Below are positions 25,596 to 33,304 of a stretch of 64,000 bases of DNA, one piece after another. The first letter of the stretch is position 1. Every line of letters starts with the position of its first letter. This DNA comes from Oscillospiraceae bacterium (GTDB taxonomy: Bacteria > Bacillota > Clostridia > Oscillospirales > CAG-272): the NCBI GenBank assembly GCA_015064735.1, contig SVRP01000004.1, forward strand, positions 138,800 through 202,799. Reading direction: 5' to 3'. Position numbers and translations under genes: made by a program. The notes beneath the pieces are model-generated. The model worked only from the letters and a program-made list of their open reading frames with translations, made no database searches and was not told where the DNA came from.

Positions 25596-26477
25596 ATGAT
25601 ATACAAAGCCGGATTATACATGAGACTTTCAAAGGATGACGGTCAACGGGAAAGTAGCGGTATAGAGAGTCAGAGATTTTTGCTTCGTGATTTTGCTAAA
25701 AGGGAAAATATAGAAATAATTGACGAATATGTTGATGACGGATATAGCGGTACGCGGTATGACCGTCCTGCCTTTGAAAGAATGCTTTCAGATATAGAAA
25801 ATAAGAAAATAAATACTGTAATTGTTAAGGATTTATCCAGGCTTGGAAGAAATTACATAGTTACAGGAGAGCTTACCGAAATCTATTTTCCCGAGCATTT
25901 TGTAAGACTTATTTCAATTAATGACGGATATGATTCAAATCTTGGAAACGACGATATGGCTCCGTTCCGCCATGTTGTCAATGAGATGTATGCAAGAGAT
26001 ATATCAAGAAAAATAAGATCCGCTCTATATGCGAAAATGAAGGAAGGACAGTACATTGGAAGCTTTGCTCCGTACGGATACAAGAAAAGTAAGAAAAACA
26101 AAAACGTTCTTGTTATTGATACGGTAGCGGCAGAGGTTGTAAAAAAAATATTTCAAATGAAAGCGGACGGATACACTACAAAAGAAATTGCAAAAAAGTT
26201 AAATGATGAGAAAACGCTAGTTCCGCTTGATTACAGAAATGCTTTGTTGGGGAAGGAAATATCACGACTGAGTTGGACTCAAAGCGGTGTGTGTAAAATC
26301 TTACGGAATCAGATATATTTAGGGCATACACTTCAGGGAAAAAGTATTAAACCCAGTATAAAATCAAACAAAGTTTGTTCAAGGGAGCGTACTCGGTGGA
26401 TTATCGTAGAGAACACTCATGAAGCAATAGTATCTCAAGAGCTTTTTGATTTAGTAAATCATATGAAAAACAAATAA
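25596..26477 (+). CDS. Serine site-specific recombinase, short form without zinc ribbon
   Basis: A 293-aa serine recombinase related to TnpX/TndX-type large integrases. The catalytic domain starts YKAGLYMRLSKDDGQRES with nucleophile Ser12, followed by GIESQRFLLRDFA, DDGYSGTRYDRPAFERML and VKDLSRLGRNYIVTG. The recombinase DNA-binding domain follows (EGQYIGSFAPYGYKK, GYTTKEIAKKLNDE, WTQSGVCKILRNQIYLGHT). It stops at HEAIVSQELFDLVNHMKNK, where related proteins continue into a zinc ribbon and coiled coil of about 200 residues. The stop codon is 12 bp from the right junction core. GAAGGAG precedes the ATG. It is the obvious enzyme for excising or inserting the feoB element, unless the short C-terminus inactivates it. 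Confidence 0.88.
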   Translation: MIYKAGLYMRLSKDDGQRESSGIESQRFLLRDFAKRENIEIIDEYVDDGYSGTRYDRPAFERMLSDIENKKINTVIVKDLSRLGRNYIVTGELTEIYFPEHFVRLISINDGYDSNLGNDDMAPFRHVVNEMYARDISRKIRSALYAKMKEGQYIGSFAPYGYKKSKKNKNVLVIDTVAAEVVKKIFQMKADGYTTKEIAKKLNDEKTLVPLDYRNALLGKEISRLSWTQSGVCKILRNQIYLGHTLQGKSIKPSIKSNKVCSRERTRWIIVENTHEAIVSQELFDLVNHMKNK

Positions 26478-26508
26478 ATTTGCTCTTTTCATGTGTATGG
26501 GGTTTGGA
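26478..26508 (+). other. attR: right junction of the feoB element
   Basis: Element-side arm TTTGCTCTTTT, core CATGTG and feoB-side arm TATGGGGTTTGGA. With attL it defines a deduced attP (TTTGCTCTTTTCATGTGAAA continuing AGGGAAA), which is close to palindromic around a central TG, and a deduced attB inside the feoB codons. Confidence 0.8.
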
Positions 26509-27336
26509 TGTAATGCCGCCGGGGTAGTTGGATGTAGGATAATAGATTCAAAAAGAGAAAGACTTATTGCTATGCTTACCAATGCTCTGGTTCCGTGTAA
26601 CGGAAGATTTCCTACTCTTATCGCGCTTATTTCTATTTTTATAATCACATCGCAAGGTTTGATCGGCTCGGTGGCAGCGGCTTTGATATTATCAGGGTTC
26701 ATAATACTTTCTGTGCTTGTAACCGTTATGTGCAGTAAGCTTTTATCGGCTACGATTCTTAAAGGGGAGCCTTCGTCATTCGTTCTTGAATTGCCACCCT
26801 ACCGCACTCCACAGTTTGGCAGAGTAATAGTTCGTTCTATGCTCGACAGAACGCTTTTTGTGCTAGGGCGCTCGGTAGCATTTGCCGCTCCTGCGGGACT
26901 TGTCTTGTGGTTGATTGCAAATATAACGGTAGGAGATAATAGTATTCTCGTTCACATGGCAGATTTTTTAGAGCCATTTGGAATAATACTCGGGCTCGAC
27001 GGCGCGATAATTCTTGCTTTTATTTTAGCTTTACCGGCAAATGAAATCTTTTTGCCTATTGTCTTGATGATTTATAATTCAGGGCATGCACTGACCGAAT
27101 ATTCGGGATATGAGGAGCTTTTTTCCGTACTCAGCGCAAACGGTTGGACTATTGTTACTGCCATTTGTGTGATTTTGTTTACAATATTTCATTTTCCGTG
27201 CGCTACGACTGTTATGACTATAAAAAAAGAATCCGGAAAGCTTCGGTATGCGGTTACTGCGGTGGTATTACCTACACTTGTTGGAATATTTTTGTGTTTT
27301 ATTTTTAATTTGTTTTTCAAAATCCTATTGAATTGA
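26491..27336 (+). pseudogene. feoB: feoB, C-terminal part (gene split by the 11-kb element)
   Basis: The last 280 codons of FeoB, beginning CMGFGCNAAGVVGCRIIDS and RERLIAMLTNALVPCNGRFP, the conserved gate region of FeoB. Membrane helices follow (FPTLIALISIFIITSQGLIG, LILSGFIILSVLVTVMCSKL, FAAPAGLVLWLIANITVG, ILGLDGAIILAFILALPANE, a second gate, and VVLPTLVGIFLCFIFNLFFK). The ATG at 26491 is the core Met and lacks any ribosome binding site, so this half is probably silent while the element is inserted. It joins in frame to the fragment ending at 15344. No internal stop or frameshift is present, which argues for recent or reversible interruption. Confidence 0.9.
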
Positions 27337-27356
27337 CATACGATTTGTGATACAAT
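27328..27356 (+). promoter_or_regulatory. Promoter of the PTS-type permease gene
   Basis: TTGAAT (27328-27333), 17-base spacer, TACAAT (27351-27356) with a TGTGA extension before the -10 box. It overlaps the last codons of feoB. Confidence 0.55.
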
Positions 27357-27430
27357 AAGTTTACAGAGTAATTTACACACTAAAGGAAGGTAAAAACAAG
27401 AAGAAATTACACAAATGAGAGGAGCACAAA

Positions 27431-28498
27431 ATGAAGGAAACAGTAAAAAAATATTTGCACAGATACTTTATTGAAGCAATGGGCGCAATGGCATTGGGGC
27501 TTTTTGCGTCCTTGCTCATAGGAACTATCTTTAATGCCATTGGTATGATACCTCACATGGAATTTATGGGTAAGATAGGCGCATACGCTCAGGCAATGGC
27601 AGGAGCGGTAATGGCGGCGGCTATGGCGTATTCCCTAAAGGCACATCCCTTGGTGATTTTCACGGCAGCGGCAGTAGGACATGCTGCAAATACGCTCGGT
27701 AAGGCGGGAGGCCCTCTTGCGGTTTTCTTTATCACAATAGTAGCTGTTGAAATAGGAATGCTTGTGTCAAAAAAAACGAAGATTGATATAATAGTTACAC
27801 CCTTTGTAACACTTTTTACAGGTGGCGCACTCGCACTTCTGGTTGCGCCTCATATAGGAACATTAGTAGGATTTATAAGTAAGTTTATAGGTTGGGCGGC
27901 ACTTCAGGCTCCCCTTGTTGCAGGTATAATAATATCCGTGGTTATTGGAATCGCATTGACTCTTCCTATTTCGTCGGCGGCTATATGCGCGGGGCTCACG
28001 CTTACGGGAAGTGCACTGGTTGATAATTCGGAGGGACTTGCCATAGCGGGAGCGGCGGCTGTTGCAGGCTGTTGCGCACAGATGGTTGGATTTGCCGTTA
28101 TAAGCTTTCGAGAAAATAAGTGGAGCGGTCTGCTATCCCAGGGAATAGGCACTAGTATGCTTCAGATGCCTAATATAATAAAGCATCCTCAGATATGGAT
28201 AGCTCCCACACTTGCTTCCGCAATAACGGGTCCCTTGGCTGTTTGCGTATTTGACCTTCGTATGTACGGTGCGGCAATTAATTCGGGAATGGGTACTTGC
28301 GGTCTTTTAGGCCCCATTGGACTTATCCTCGGTTGGTTTGATCCTACATACGGATATACGGGAAGTGTTGGCGTAATACATTGGATAGGACTTGCTCTTA
28401 TTTGCTTTATTCTTCCTGCTGTCCTTTCATTTTTATTTAATGAAATTCTTCGTATGATCGGTTTTGTTAAAGACGGATATATGAAGCTTGACACTTGA
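27431..28498 (+). CDS. PTS_EIIC_2-family membrane permease
   Basis: A 355-aa integral membrane protein with about ten hydrophobic segments, matching the PTS_EIIC_2 (PF13303) type: KKYLHRYFIEAMGAMALGLF at the start, AQAMAGAVMAAAMAYSLKAH, AVGHAANTLGKAGGPLAVFF, LPISSAAICAGLTLTGSALV and MYGAAINSGMGTCGLLGPIG. These are annotated as phosphotransferase EIIC proteins but often stand alone, without EIIA or EIIB genes, as here. The transported substrate is unknown. It follows the feoB 3' end by about 94 bp with its own promoter, and a hairpin follows it. Confidence 0.8.
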   Translation: MKETVKKYLHRYFIEAMGAMALGLFASLLIGTIFNAIGMIPHMEFMGKIGAYAQAMAGAVMAAAMAYSLKAHPLVIFTAAAVGHAANTLGKAGGPLAVFFITIVAVEIGMLVSKKTKIDIIVTPFVTLFTGGALALLVAPHIGTLVGFISKFIGWAALQAPLVAGIIISVVIGIALTLPISSAAICAGLTLTGSALVDNSEGLAIAGAAAVAGCCAQMVGFAVISFRENKWSGLLSQGIGTSMLQMPNIIKHPQIWIAPTLASAITGPLAVCVFDLRMYGAAINSGMGTCGLLGPIGLILGWFDPTYGYTGSVGVIHWIGLALICFILPAVLSFLFNEILRMIGFVKDGYMKLDT

Positions 28499-28514
28499 AT
28501 AAGATAAATAAACG

Positions 28515-28543
28515 ACATCCCCACATAAAATCTGTGGGGATGT
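28515..28543. terminator. Hairpin between the permease and spoIIR
   Basis: A perfect 11-bp stem ACATCCCCACA / TGTGGGGATGT with a seven-base loop between convergent genes. It lacks a good T-run on either side, so it is a weak or processing terminator. Confidence 0.5.
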
Positions 28544-28572
28544 TGCCTGCATATATTATTCGAATTGTAAAA

Positions 28573-29178
28573 TTACTTTTTAAAGGTATTTTCAATTACC
28601 TCTAAGACGCGGAAACGTATTTTATAGGTTGGTCTCTGTGTTTCGGTTATAATGCTATATTGGTCTTTATTCAGACCTACCGAGACGAAGGCTTGTTCGG
28701 GAGCGGATTTACTTGCCGCTGACAGACACATTGGAGGGTAGAGGACACACCACCAATTCTGCCCCTCTCCCTCACCAATGATAATTCTAAGAGATAGATA
28801 GGTGCCTGACGGGAAACAGAAGCTTTCATAATTTCTTGTGGGATATTCCTCGTCTCCAAAGTCAATAGATACCGAATAACGGTATCCCTCGTCGGCAATA
28901 ATTTTTTCGGCTGTTTTCTGTATTTTAGGCAGCTCATTTTGAAGCTTTTCTACGGCTTCATCTTTTGTTTTGCAATCGGCAAACATATTGCCGCTTTCCT
29001 TAAGTACAGCATCTCTGACCTTCAATTTCAGCTCCTGATCTGCGTCGGAGTCGGAATTTGCAAGCACGTGCAGTCGCAACACGCTGTCATATACTTCATT
29101 TTCACCGTGTACGGGCATAAGACCGAGAAAAAGAGAGAGAAAACAAATCGCCAAAATTAAAATAGTAAGCTTTTGCAT
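28573..29178 (-). CDS. spoIIR: Stage II sporulation protein R
   Basis: A 201-aa SpoIIR, the forespore signal protein that triggers SpoIIGA-dependent processing of pro-sigma-E in the mother cell. Seen: N-terminal signal/membrane segment MQKLTILILAICFLSLFLGL, then YDSVLRLHVLANSDSDADQE and LKLKVRDAVLKE, the family hallmark, and WWCVLYPPMCL in the C-terminal half. The start chosen has AAAGGAG ten bases upstream. It is at the 3' end of a minus-strand block that begins with hisS, after an MltG-like fragment gene, 75 bp away. Confidence 0.93.
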   Translation of the reverse strand: MQKLTILILAICFLSLFLGLMPVHGENEVYDSVLRLHVLANSDSDADQELKLKVRDAVLKESGNMFADCKTKDEAVEKLQNELPKIQKTAEKIIADEGYRYSVSIDFGDEEYPTRNYESFCFPSGTYLSLRIIIGEGEGQNWWCVLYPPMCLSAASKSAPEQAFVSVGLNKDQYSIITETQRPTYKIRFRVLEVIENTFKK

Positions 29179-29252
29179 AAATAAAAAGCTCCTTTCTGAA
29201 ATGTTCAATGAATCATTCCGCAAAAAGGGGCTTTTTATTCATGCTTTTTTAA

Positions 29253-29612
29253 TTATTTTATTTTTTTTAAAAATTCGTTTACAATCGCTCGGTATCCCAT
29301 ATCCGATCTCAGAATTATCTCTCCTTGAAAGCTTTCAAGAGCCTCGCGTTCTCCTTTGGCTTTTACGTACATGGTAAATACAGAGGGATTATTTATTATT
29401 CCGCCTTTTTGCAATTCATGTGATATGCTTTTGACAGACGTTGGAGAGGAGATATGGATTTTTAGACTCACATTTTTTTTCATAAATGCAAACATATCGT
29501 TTACCACCGATATAACAAGAGCCGATAAAAGAAGGGAAACAAGAATTATGACCGAAACCACCGCAAAGGCGAAGCGGTACAATTTATTTTGTGATTTATT
29601 TTTGCCGAGCAT
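29253..29612 (-). CDS. Small membrane-anchored protein with MltG/YceG N-terminal-like (LysM-like) domain
   Basis: A 119-aa protein with one membrane helix (FAFAVVSVIILVSLLLSALV) and an outside domain that matches the start of MltG lytic transglycosylases: SVKSISHELQKGGIINNPSV, FTMYVKAKGE and a final SDMGYRAIVNEFLKK. The catalytic YceG domain is absent. Such stand-alone proteins occur in clostridial sporulation-linked loci, but their function is not known to me. It lies between a CPBP protease gene and spoIIR on the same strand. The role could be protein or peptidoglycan binding at the membrane. Confidence 0.6.
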   Translation of the reverse strand: MLGKNKSQNKLYRFAFAVVSVIILVSLLLSALVISVVNDMFAFMKKNVSLKIHISSPTSVKSISHELQKGGIINNPSVFTMYVKAKGEREALESFQGEIILRSDMGYRAIVNEFLKKIK

Positions 29613-29642
29613 GACTACCTCGCAAATCTGTTTTTCTTGCCG

Positions 29643-30644
29643 CTATATCCATGAAATTATAAGAGCAAGTATGTAGATTGCGAAGCAAGCAATGGCGGAT
29701 GGTGTTTTTATAACGTCGATGTATGATTTCCTTTTAATTTTTGGATTCTTGATAACCGGCTGTCGGTATTCTGCTAAGGAACCTTTATAGAGATAATTCT
29801 TATAAAGCCTTGCAGCCTCCGAACAAAAAACTATAGCTGCAACGAGAAACAGCAGAACAGCAAGAATTACGAACAGCTTGGGACTTGTGGTTATTCTGTA
29901 AAGGTTACCCATATAGGATTGCCCGAAAATTCCGAAAATATTATAAAGAAAATGAGTAAGTATTGCTCCAAACAGCGATTTTGTAGCATATAGTGTCAGC
30001 GCAAGGATAATTCCCGAGAAAATATAAACGGGAAGATTGTGTAGATTGAAATGGAGCAGAGCAAAGAACAGAGAACTGAAAACTATCGCTCGTGTTACGC
30101 CACCCTTTTCATACTCACTGCAAAGGATTCCACGGTAAATGAATTCCTCTCCGATAGCGGGGAGAACCGCGTATGCCATTACAAGATAAATTTTGCTCGG
30201 TATGGTGCCCTCACTTTTTGAAATAAACGTGTCGTAAAGAGAAAAGTTATTCGAAAGACTTTCCAGACCGCCTATGAGTAAGCTGATAATAAGACCGCCC
30301 ATTGCCATAACGACTGTGGCAGAAACTATCAATATAAGATGTCGGGGCTTAAATGCTTTGAGCCTTAAGGTCTGCATATATTTTTCTCCACTGAACATAC
30401 ACCAAATTGCGCCCGGGAGAATAAAAATCATCATTTGCAGAATAACAACGCTGAAATACTCGTTTTCTCTGTTGACTAAGGTTATGTCTATAATTTTTGA
30501 GAAAAGAAGCATTACATAGGTGGCAAGAACGAGGACGGTAGGATGAAGAATTATGGTATGATTTCTAAATTTAGCATATATTCCCTCAAGTTTACTACCG
30601 TTTTTTTTAAGAAAGGACTTACGCTTGTTATTGTTTTCATTCAT
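29643..30644 (-). CDS. CPBP-family intramembrane metalloprotease
   Basis: A 333-aa multi-pass membrane protein with the CPBP (Rce1/Abi-type) motifs: EEFIYRGILCSEYE (the EExxxR glutamates and arginine), FALLHFNLHNLP (FxxxH) and LYNIFGIFG (third motif near HFLYN). About eight helices are visible. CPBP enzymes cleave membrane-proximal substrates or process peptides; no substrate is evident. Its ATG overlaps the stop of the cyclo-ligase gene by four bases, and the MltG-like gene follows after 30 bp, so it belongs to this operon. Confidence 0.88.
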   Translation of the reverse strand: MNENNNKRKSFLKKNGSKLEGIYAKFRNHTIILHPTVLVLATYVMLLFSKIIDITLVNRENEYFSVVILQMMIFILPGAIWCMFSGEKYMQTLRLKAFKPRHLILIVSATVVMAMGGLIISLLIGGLESLSNNFSLYDTFISKSEGTIPSKIYLVMAYAVLPAIGEEFIYRGILCSEYEKGGVTRAIVFSSLFFALLHFNLHNLPVYIFSGIILALTLYATKSLFGAILTHFLYNIFGIFGQSYMGNLYRITTSPKLFVILAVLLFLVAAIVFCSEAARLYKNYLYKGSLAEYRQPVIKNPKIKRKSYIDVIKTPSAIACFAIYILALIISWI

Positions 30645-31231
30645 ATATCAAATGCTCCTTTCTCGGTTATTATTTTGTCTACCTTTATGTCAAAACTATC
30701 CGTGGGCAGGGTATCTGTATAAAGAAAGCTGTAAATTGCGAGAATTGAAAAACCAACAAATTCGGATAAAAATCTGTCATAGTATCCGCCACCGTAGCCC
30801 AATCTGTTCCCGTTGGAATCGTAGGCAAGAGCGGGAACTATGCATAGGGTGTCCGTGTCGCTTTTTGTAAGAGGTGCCGATTTGTGGGGTTCTTTGATGC
30901 CATAAGCTCCGGTTACCGTATTATCAAGGGAAGATAAGGTGTGAAAACTCATCTTAGAGTTTCCCTTATCAGTTATAGGAAACGCAACCTGCTTTCCGTC
31001 GGATAATGCTTTCTCGGCAATTGGAAGAATATTCGGCTCACTTCCGTAAGGAAAATAGCAGAGTACGGTTTTGGCTTTTTTAAATTCCTGAGAATTTATT
31101 ATATTGTCGCAAAGCGCGATGTCAAGCAACTGCTTATCTGTCTCCGAAACAGAGGTACGAAGCTTTCGAAACGCAGAACGTAGCTCCTTCTTTTTTTCAT
31201 GTATAGTATCAGGCATGGATGGTTGCTTCAT
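30641..31231 (-). CDS. 5-formyltetrahydrofolate cyclo-ligase
   Basis: A 196-aa 5-FTHF cyclo-ligase (MTHFS/YgfA), which converts 5-formyl-THF to 5,10-methenyl-THF with ATP. Seen: KKELRSAFRKLRTSVSE near the N-terminus, VLCYFPYGSEPNI, FPITDKGNSKMSFH and the diagnostic GNRLGYGGGYYDRFL. The gene overlaps the DJ-1 gene by 23 bases if the first ATG is used; an ATG five codons later (MPDTIHEKKKEL) would shorten the overlap. It is coupled to the downstream CPBP gene by ATGA. Confidence 0.9.
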   Translation of the reverse strand: MKQPSMPDTIHEKKKELRSAFRKLRTSVSETDKQLLDIALCDNIINSQEFKKAKTVLCYFPYGSEPNILPIAEKALSDGKQVAFPITDKGNSKMSFHTLSSLDNTVTGAYGIKEPHKSAPLTKSDTDTLCIVPALAYDSNGNRLGYGGGYYDRFLSEFVGFSILAIYSFLYTDTLPTDSFDIKVDKIITEKGAFDI

Positions 31232-31748
31232 AAAGGTCGTTTGCCTTTTTGTCTCCGCAGAGAATCCTTACAATGGCAATTCCCATGTCGTAGGCAACTC
31301 CCATTCCTGCCGCTGTAATTATTTTGCCGTCGCGGACTACCTTGCTTTCGGATATTTTTGCGCCGATTAGACGTTCCTCGAATCCGGGATAACAAATGGC
31401 TTCCTTACCGTTAAGTAAACCCATATCTCCGAGAATTGAGGGAGCGGCGCATATAGCGGCAATATAGGAACCGTCTCTTACCGCTTTGTTTATTGCGTTT
31501 ATAACTACAGGGCTGTTTGCCAGATTAAGTGTTCCGGGCATCCCTCCCGGAAGAAAGATCATTTCTGCGTTGTTGTCGGAATAATCTGCATCGGTCATAT
31601 CTGCAATTACTTTAATACCGTGTGCACCGACAATTTCACTTTTTCCTATTCCCACGGTTTTGACAGTAAGACCTGCACGTCGCATAAGATCAAGAGGGCA
31701 AATTGCTTCAACCTCCTCAAATCCGTCAGCAAGAAACATATATATCAT
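31209..31748 (-). CDS. DJ-1/PfpI family protein
   Basis: A 179-aa DJ-1-type protein: MFLADGFEEVEAICPLDLMR at the start with the conserved glutamate, AEMIFLPGGMPGTLNLANSP, and YIAAICAAPSILGDMGLLNG holding the nucleophilic-elbow cysteine (AAICAAP). It ends ANDLYEATIHA. Members act as glyoxalase or deglycase, or in stress protection; which is unresolved. The start chosen has AAAGGG eight bases upstream; the open frame runs further upstream into hisS. It lies 20 bp after hisS. Confidence 0.88.
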   Translation of the reverse strand: MIYMFLADGFEEVEAICPLDLMRRAGLTVKTVGIGKSEIVGAHGIKVIADMTDADYSDNNAEMIFLPGGMPGTLNLANSPVVINAINKAVRDGSYIAAICAAPSILGDMGLLNGKEAICYPGFEERLIGAKISESKVVRDGKIITAAGMGVAYDMGIAIVRILCGDKKANDLYEATIHA

Positions 31749-31768
31749 ATTACAAACCCTTTCAAGTA

Positions 31769-33073
31769 TCAGTTGTTTTTTAGAAAACTGCAAAGCTCAT
31801 CAAGGGGAATGGTGATTTCTTCGCGAGTTTCAAGATTTTTAACCTTGACCGTATAGTCATTAAGCTCGCTTGCCCCCATTATGACCACGTGGGTGTACTC
31901 ACCCTTCACGGCATAATCTATCTGCTTACCAAACTTCTTTGAGCCGAGGTACAGCGAGGAAACGATACCGTTGCTGCGAAGCATATCTGTTATATCGAGA
32001 TATTTCTCGTAAGGCACATCGTCAAATCTTGTAACAAGAACCTTAACACCTGTAATAAAAGACTTAGGCACGAGATCATGAGTGAAGAGAAAGTTCTCAA
32101 GGGTAACGTCTCCCATTCCGTATCCAACACCTGAAATCTTTGCGTTCTTTACGAAAAGACCTACAAGGTTGTCGTATCTTCCACCGCCAAACATAGCTCT
32201 GTTGTTTTCGGGCGCATTGTCAAAGACCTCAAATACTGTGCCGGTATAGTAATCAAGTCCTCTGATGATCCCAAAATCAAATACGCAATACTTGTCAAGT
32301 CCTGTATTTTTCAGTGCTTCGAAAAGTAGACGAAGCTCCTGGGATCCGACGGAATCGGGACAAATAGCAGTTGCTTCGGTAACGTCCATTTCATAAAGGG
32401 CATCGATGCGTGCTATTTGTTCTGCGGTCAATCCAAGAGCGGAAAGATCCTTTTCATACACATCTCGGGGGACCTTGTTCTTGCGGTCTATAACCTTTGA
32501 TACAAGACGGCTCGTTTCTTCGTCTGTGTTGGCAATCGCGGTTACAACGTCGTTAAAGAAGCGGCGGTTGTTTATACGGACGGTGAACATAGACTCGTCT
32601 GCACCAAAGGACTTCATTACGTTGATAGCGCTTATAATGATTTCAAGATCCGCTTCATAAGTATCGCATCCGAAAATATCAACGTTAAGCTGCCAGAATT
32701 CGCGCAGACGTCCACGCTGAGTTGCCTCGTATCTGTACATATTGGGTATGGAAAACCAACGAAGGGGAAAGGAGAGTTCTCCCATTTTAGAGGCAACCAT
32801 TCTTGCAACGGTGGGAGTCATCTCGGGGCGGATTGCCAGATGTCGATTGCCCTTATCTACGAAATTATAGGTTTGCTTATTCGCTATTTCCTCTCCGCTT
32901 TTTGCGGCATAAAGCTCAAGAGATTCGAGCATAGGACCGTTGTATTCTTCAAAAGCGGCTGTTTCAAGCGTAGAACGTATTTTACCAAAAAACCAATTGC
33001 GCAGACGCATATCGTCCGGGAAAAAGTCTCTTGTTCCTTTATAGGGTTGTGTGGAGAGAAGCTGTGCGCACAT
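31769..33073 (-). CDS. hisS: Histidine--tRNA ligase
   Basis: A 434-aa class II histidyl-tRNA synthetase. Motif 2 region RWFSIPNMYRYEATQRGRLRE follows RPEMTPTVARMVAS; the histidine-A motif is RGLDYYTGTVFEV; motif 3 includes GGGRYDNLVGLF and GVGYGMGDVTLENF. The C-terminal anticodon-binding domain follows (VLVTRFDDVPYEKY). A ribosome binding site AAAGGA precedes the ATG. A perfect promoter lies 47 bases upstream. The short leader leaves no room for a T-box. Confidence 0.96.
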   Translation of the reverse strand: MCAQLLSTQPYKGTRDFFPDDMRLRNWFFGKIRSTLETAAFEEYNGPMLESLELYAAKSGEEIANKQTYNFVDKGNRHLAIRPEMTPTVARMVASKMGELSFPLRWFSIPNMYRYEATQRGRLREFWQLNVDIFGCDTYEADLEIIISAINVMKSFGADESMFTVRINNRRFFNDVVTAIANTDEETSRLVSKVIDRKNKVPRDVYEKDLSALGLTAEQIARIDALYEMDVTEATAICPDSVGSQELRLLFEALKNTGLDKYCVFDFGIIRGLDYYTGTVFEVFDNAPENNRAMFGGGRYDNLVGLFVKNAKISGVGYGMGDVTLENFLFTHDLVPKSFITGVKVLVTRFDDVPYEKYLDITDMLRSNGIVSSLYLGSKKFGKQIDYAVKGEYTHVVIMGASELNDYTVKVKNLETREEITIPLDELCSFLKNN

Positions 33074-33119
33074 AATAAAAAATCCTTTCTTAAGGTGTAA
33101 ACCTGAATATATCTTTATT

Positions 33120-33148
33120 ATTATACCACACTAAGCTCTGTTTGTCAA
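33120..33148 (-). promoter_or_regulatory. Promoter of hisS
   Basis: On the minus strand a perfect TTGACA, 17-base spacer and perfect TATAAT, 47 bases before the ATG. Confidence 0.88.
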
Positions 33149-33236
33149 TTGTTGCGGTAATTTTTTTATAGCAATCGTGTTTACAGATCTCCTTTAAAAA
33201 AGTAAACAAAAGTTGAAAAAATTTTTTAAAAACCTA

Positions 33237-33265
33237 TTGAATTTTTTTTAAATATATTATATAAT
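33237..33265 (+). promoter_or_regulatory. Promoter of pgm
   Basis: TTGAAT (33237-33242), 17-base spacer, TATAAT (33260-33265), 39 bases before the ATG in a very AT-rich stretch. Confidence 0.75.
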
Positions 33266-33304
33266 ATAATTCTTAAGTTTTATAGCGTATTTCGAGGTGT
33301 AAAC

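Larger units (their letters stand above)
15338..26495 (+). mobile_element. Gene-splitting integrated element in feoB, 11,152 bp, serine-recombinase type
   Basis: The element is delimited by CATGTG at 15338-15343 and CATGTG at 26490-26495, which fall exactly at the break of feoB. Recombining the two copies removes 11,152 bp and yields codons for ACG... in the order Ala-Leu-Thr-Met-Cys-Met-Gly-Phe-Gly, the normal FeoB sequence. The reconstructed protein has 611 residues. A serine recombinase gene lies at the right end, reading towards the boundary. Cargo: phosphoesterase, alpha-galactosidase, AraC regulator, isocitrate dehydrogenase, glycosidase, sugar isomerase, aconitase. There are no phage, conjugation or transposase genes. 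Boundaries and restored frame are read from the sequence; mobility is inferred. Confidence 0.85.

Noticed and set aside
15338-26495. feoB halves joined by assembly error around an unrelated contig
   Set aside because: Cannot be excluded without reads, but the exact codon-level restoration, the inverted arms at both inner ends and a serine recombinase at the boundary would be an unlikely coincidence.
26461-26510. The recombinase reading frame continuing across the att site in the circular form
   Set aside because: Its TAA stop at 26475-26477 is inside the element, so circularisation does not change the C-terminus.
33074-33119. T-box leader for hisS
   Set aside because: The distance from the promoter to the start codon is under 50 bases, too short for a T-box.
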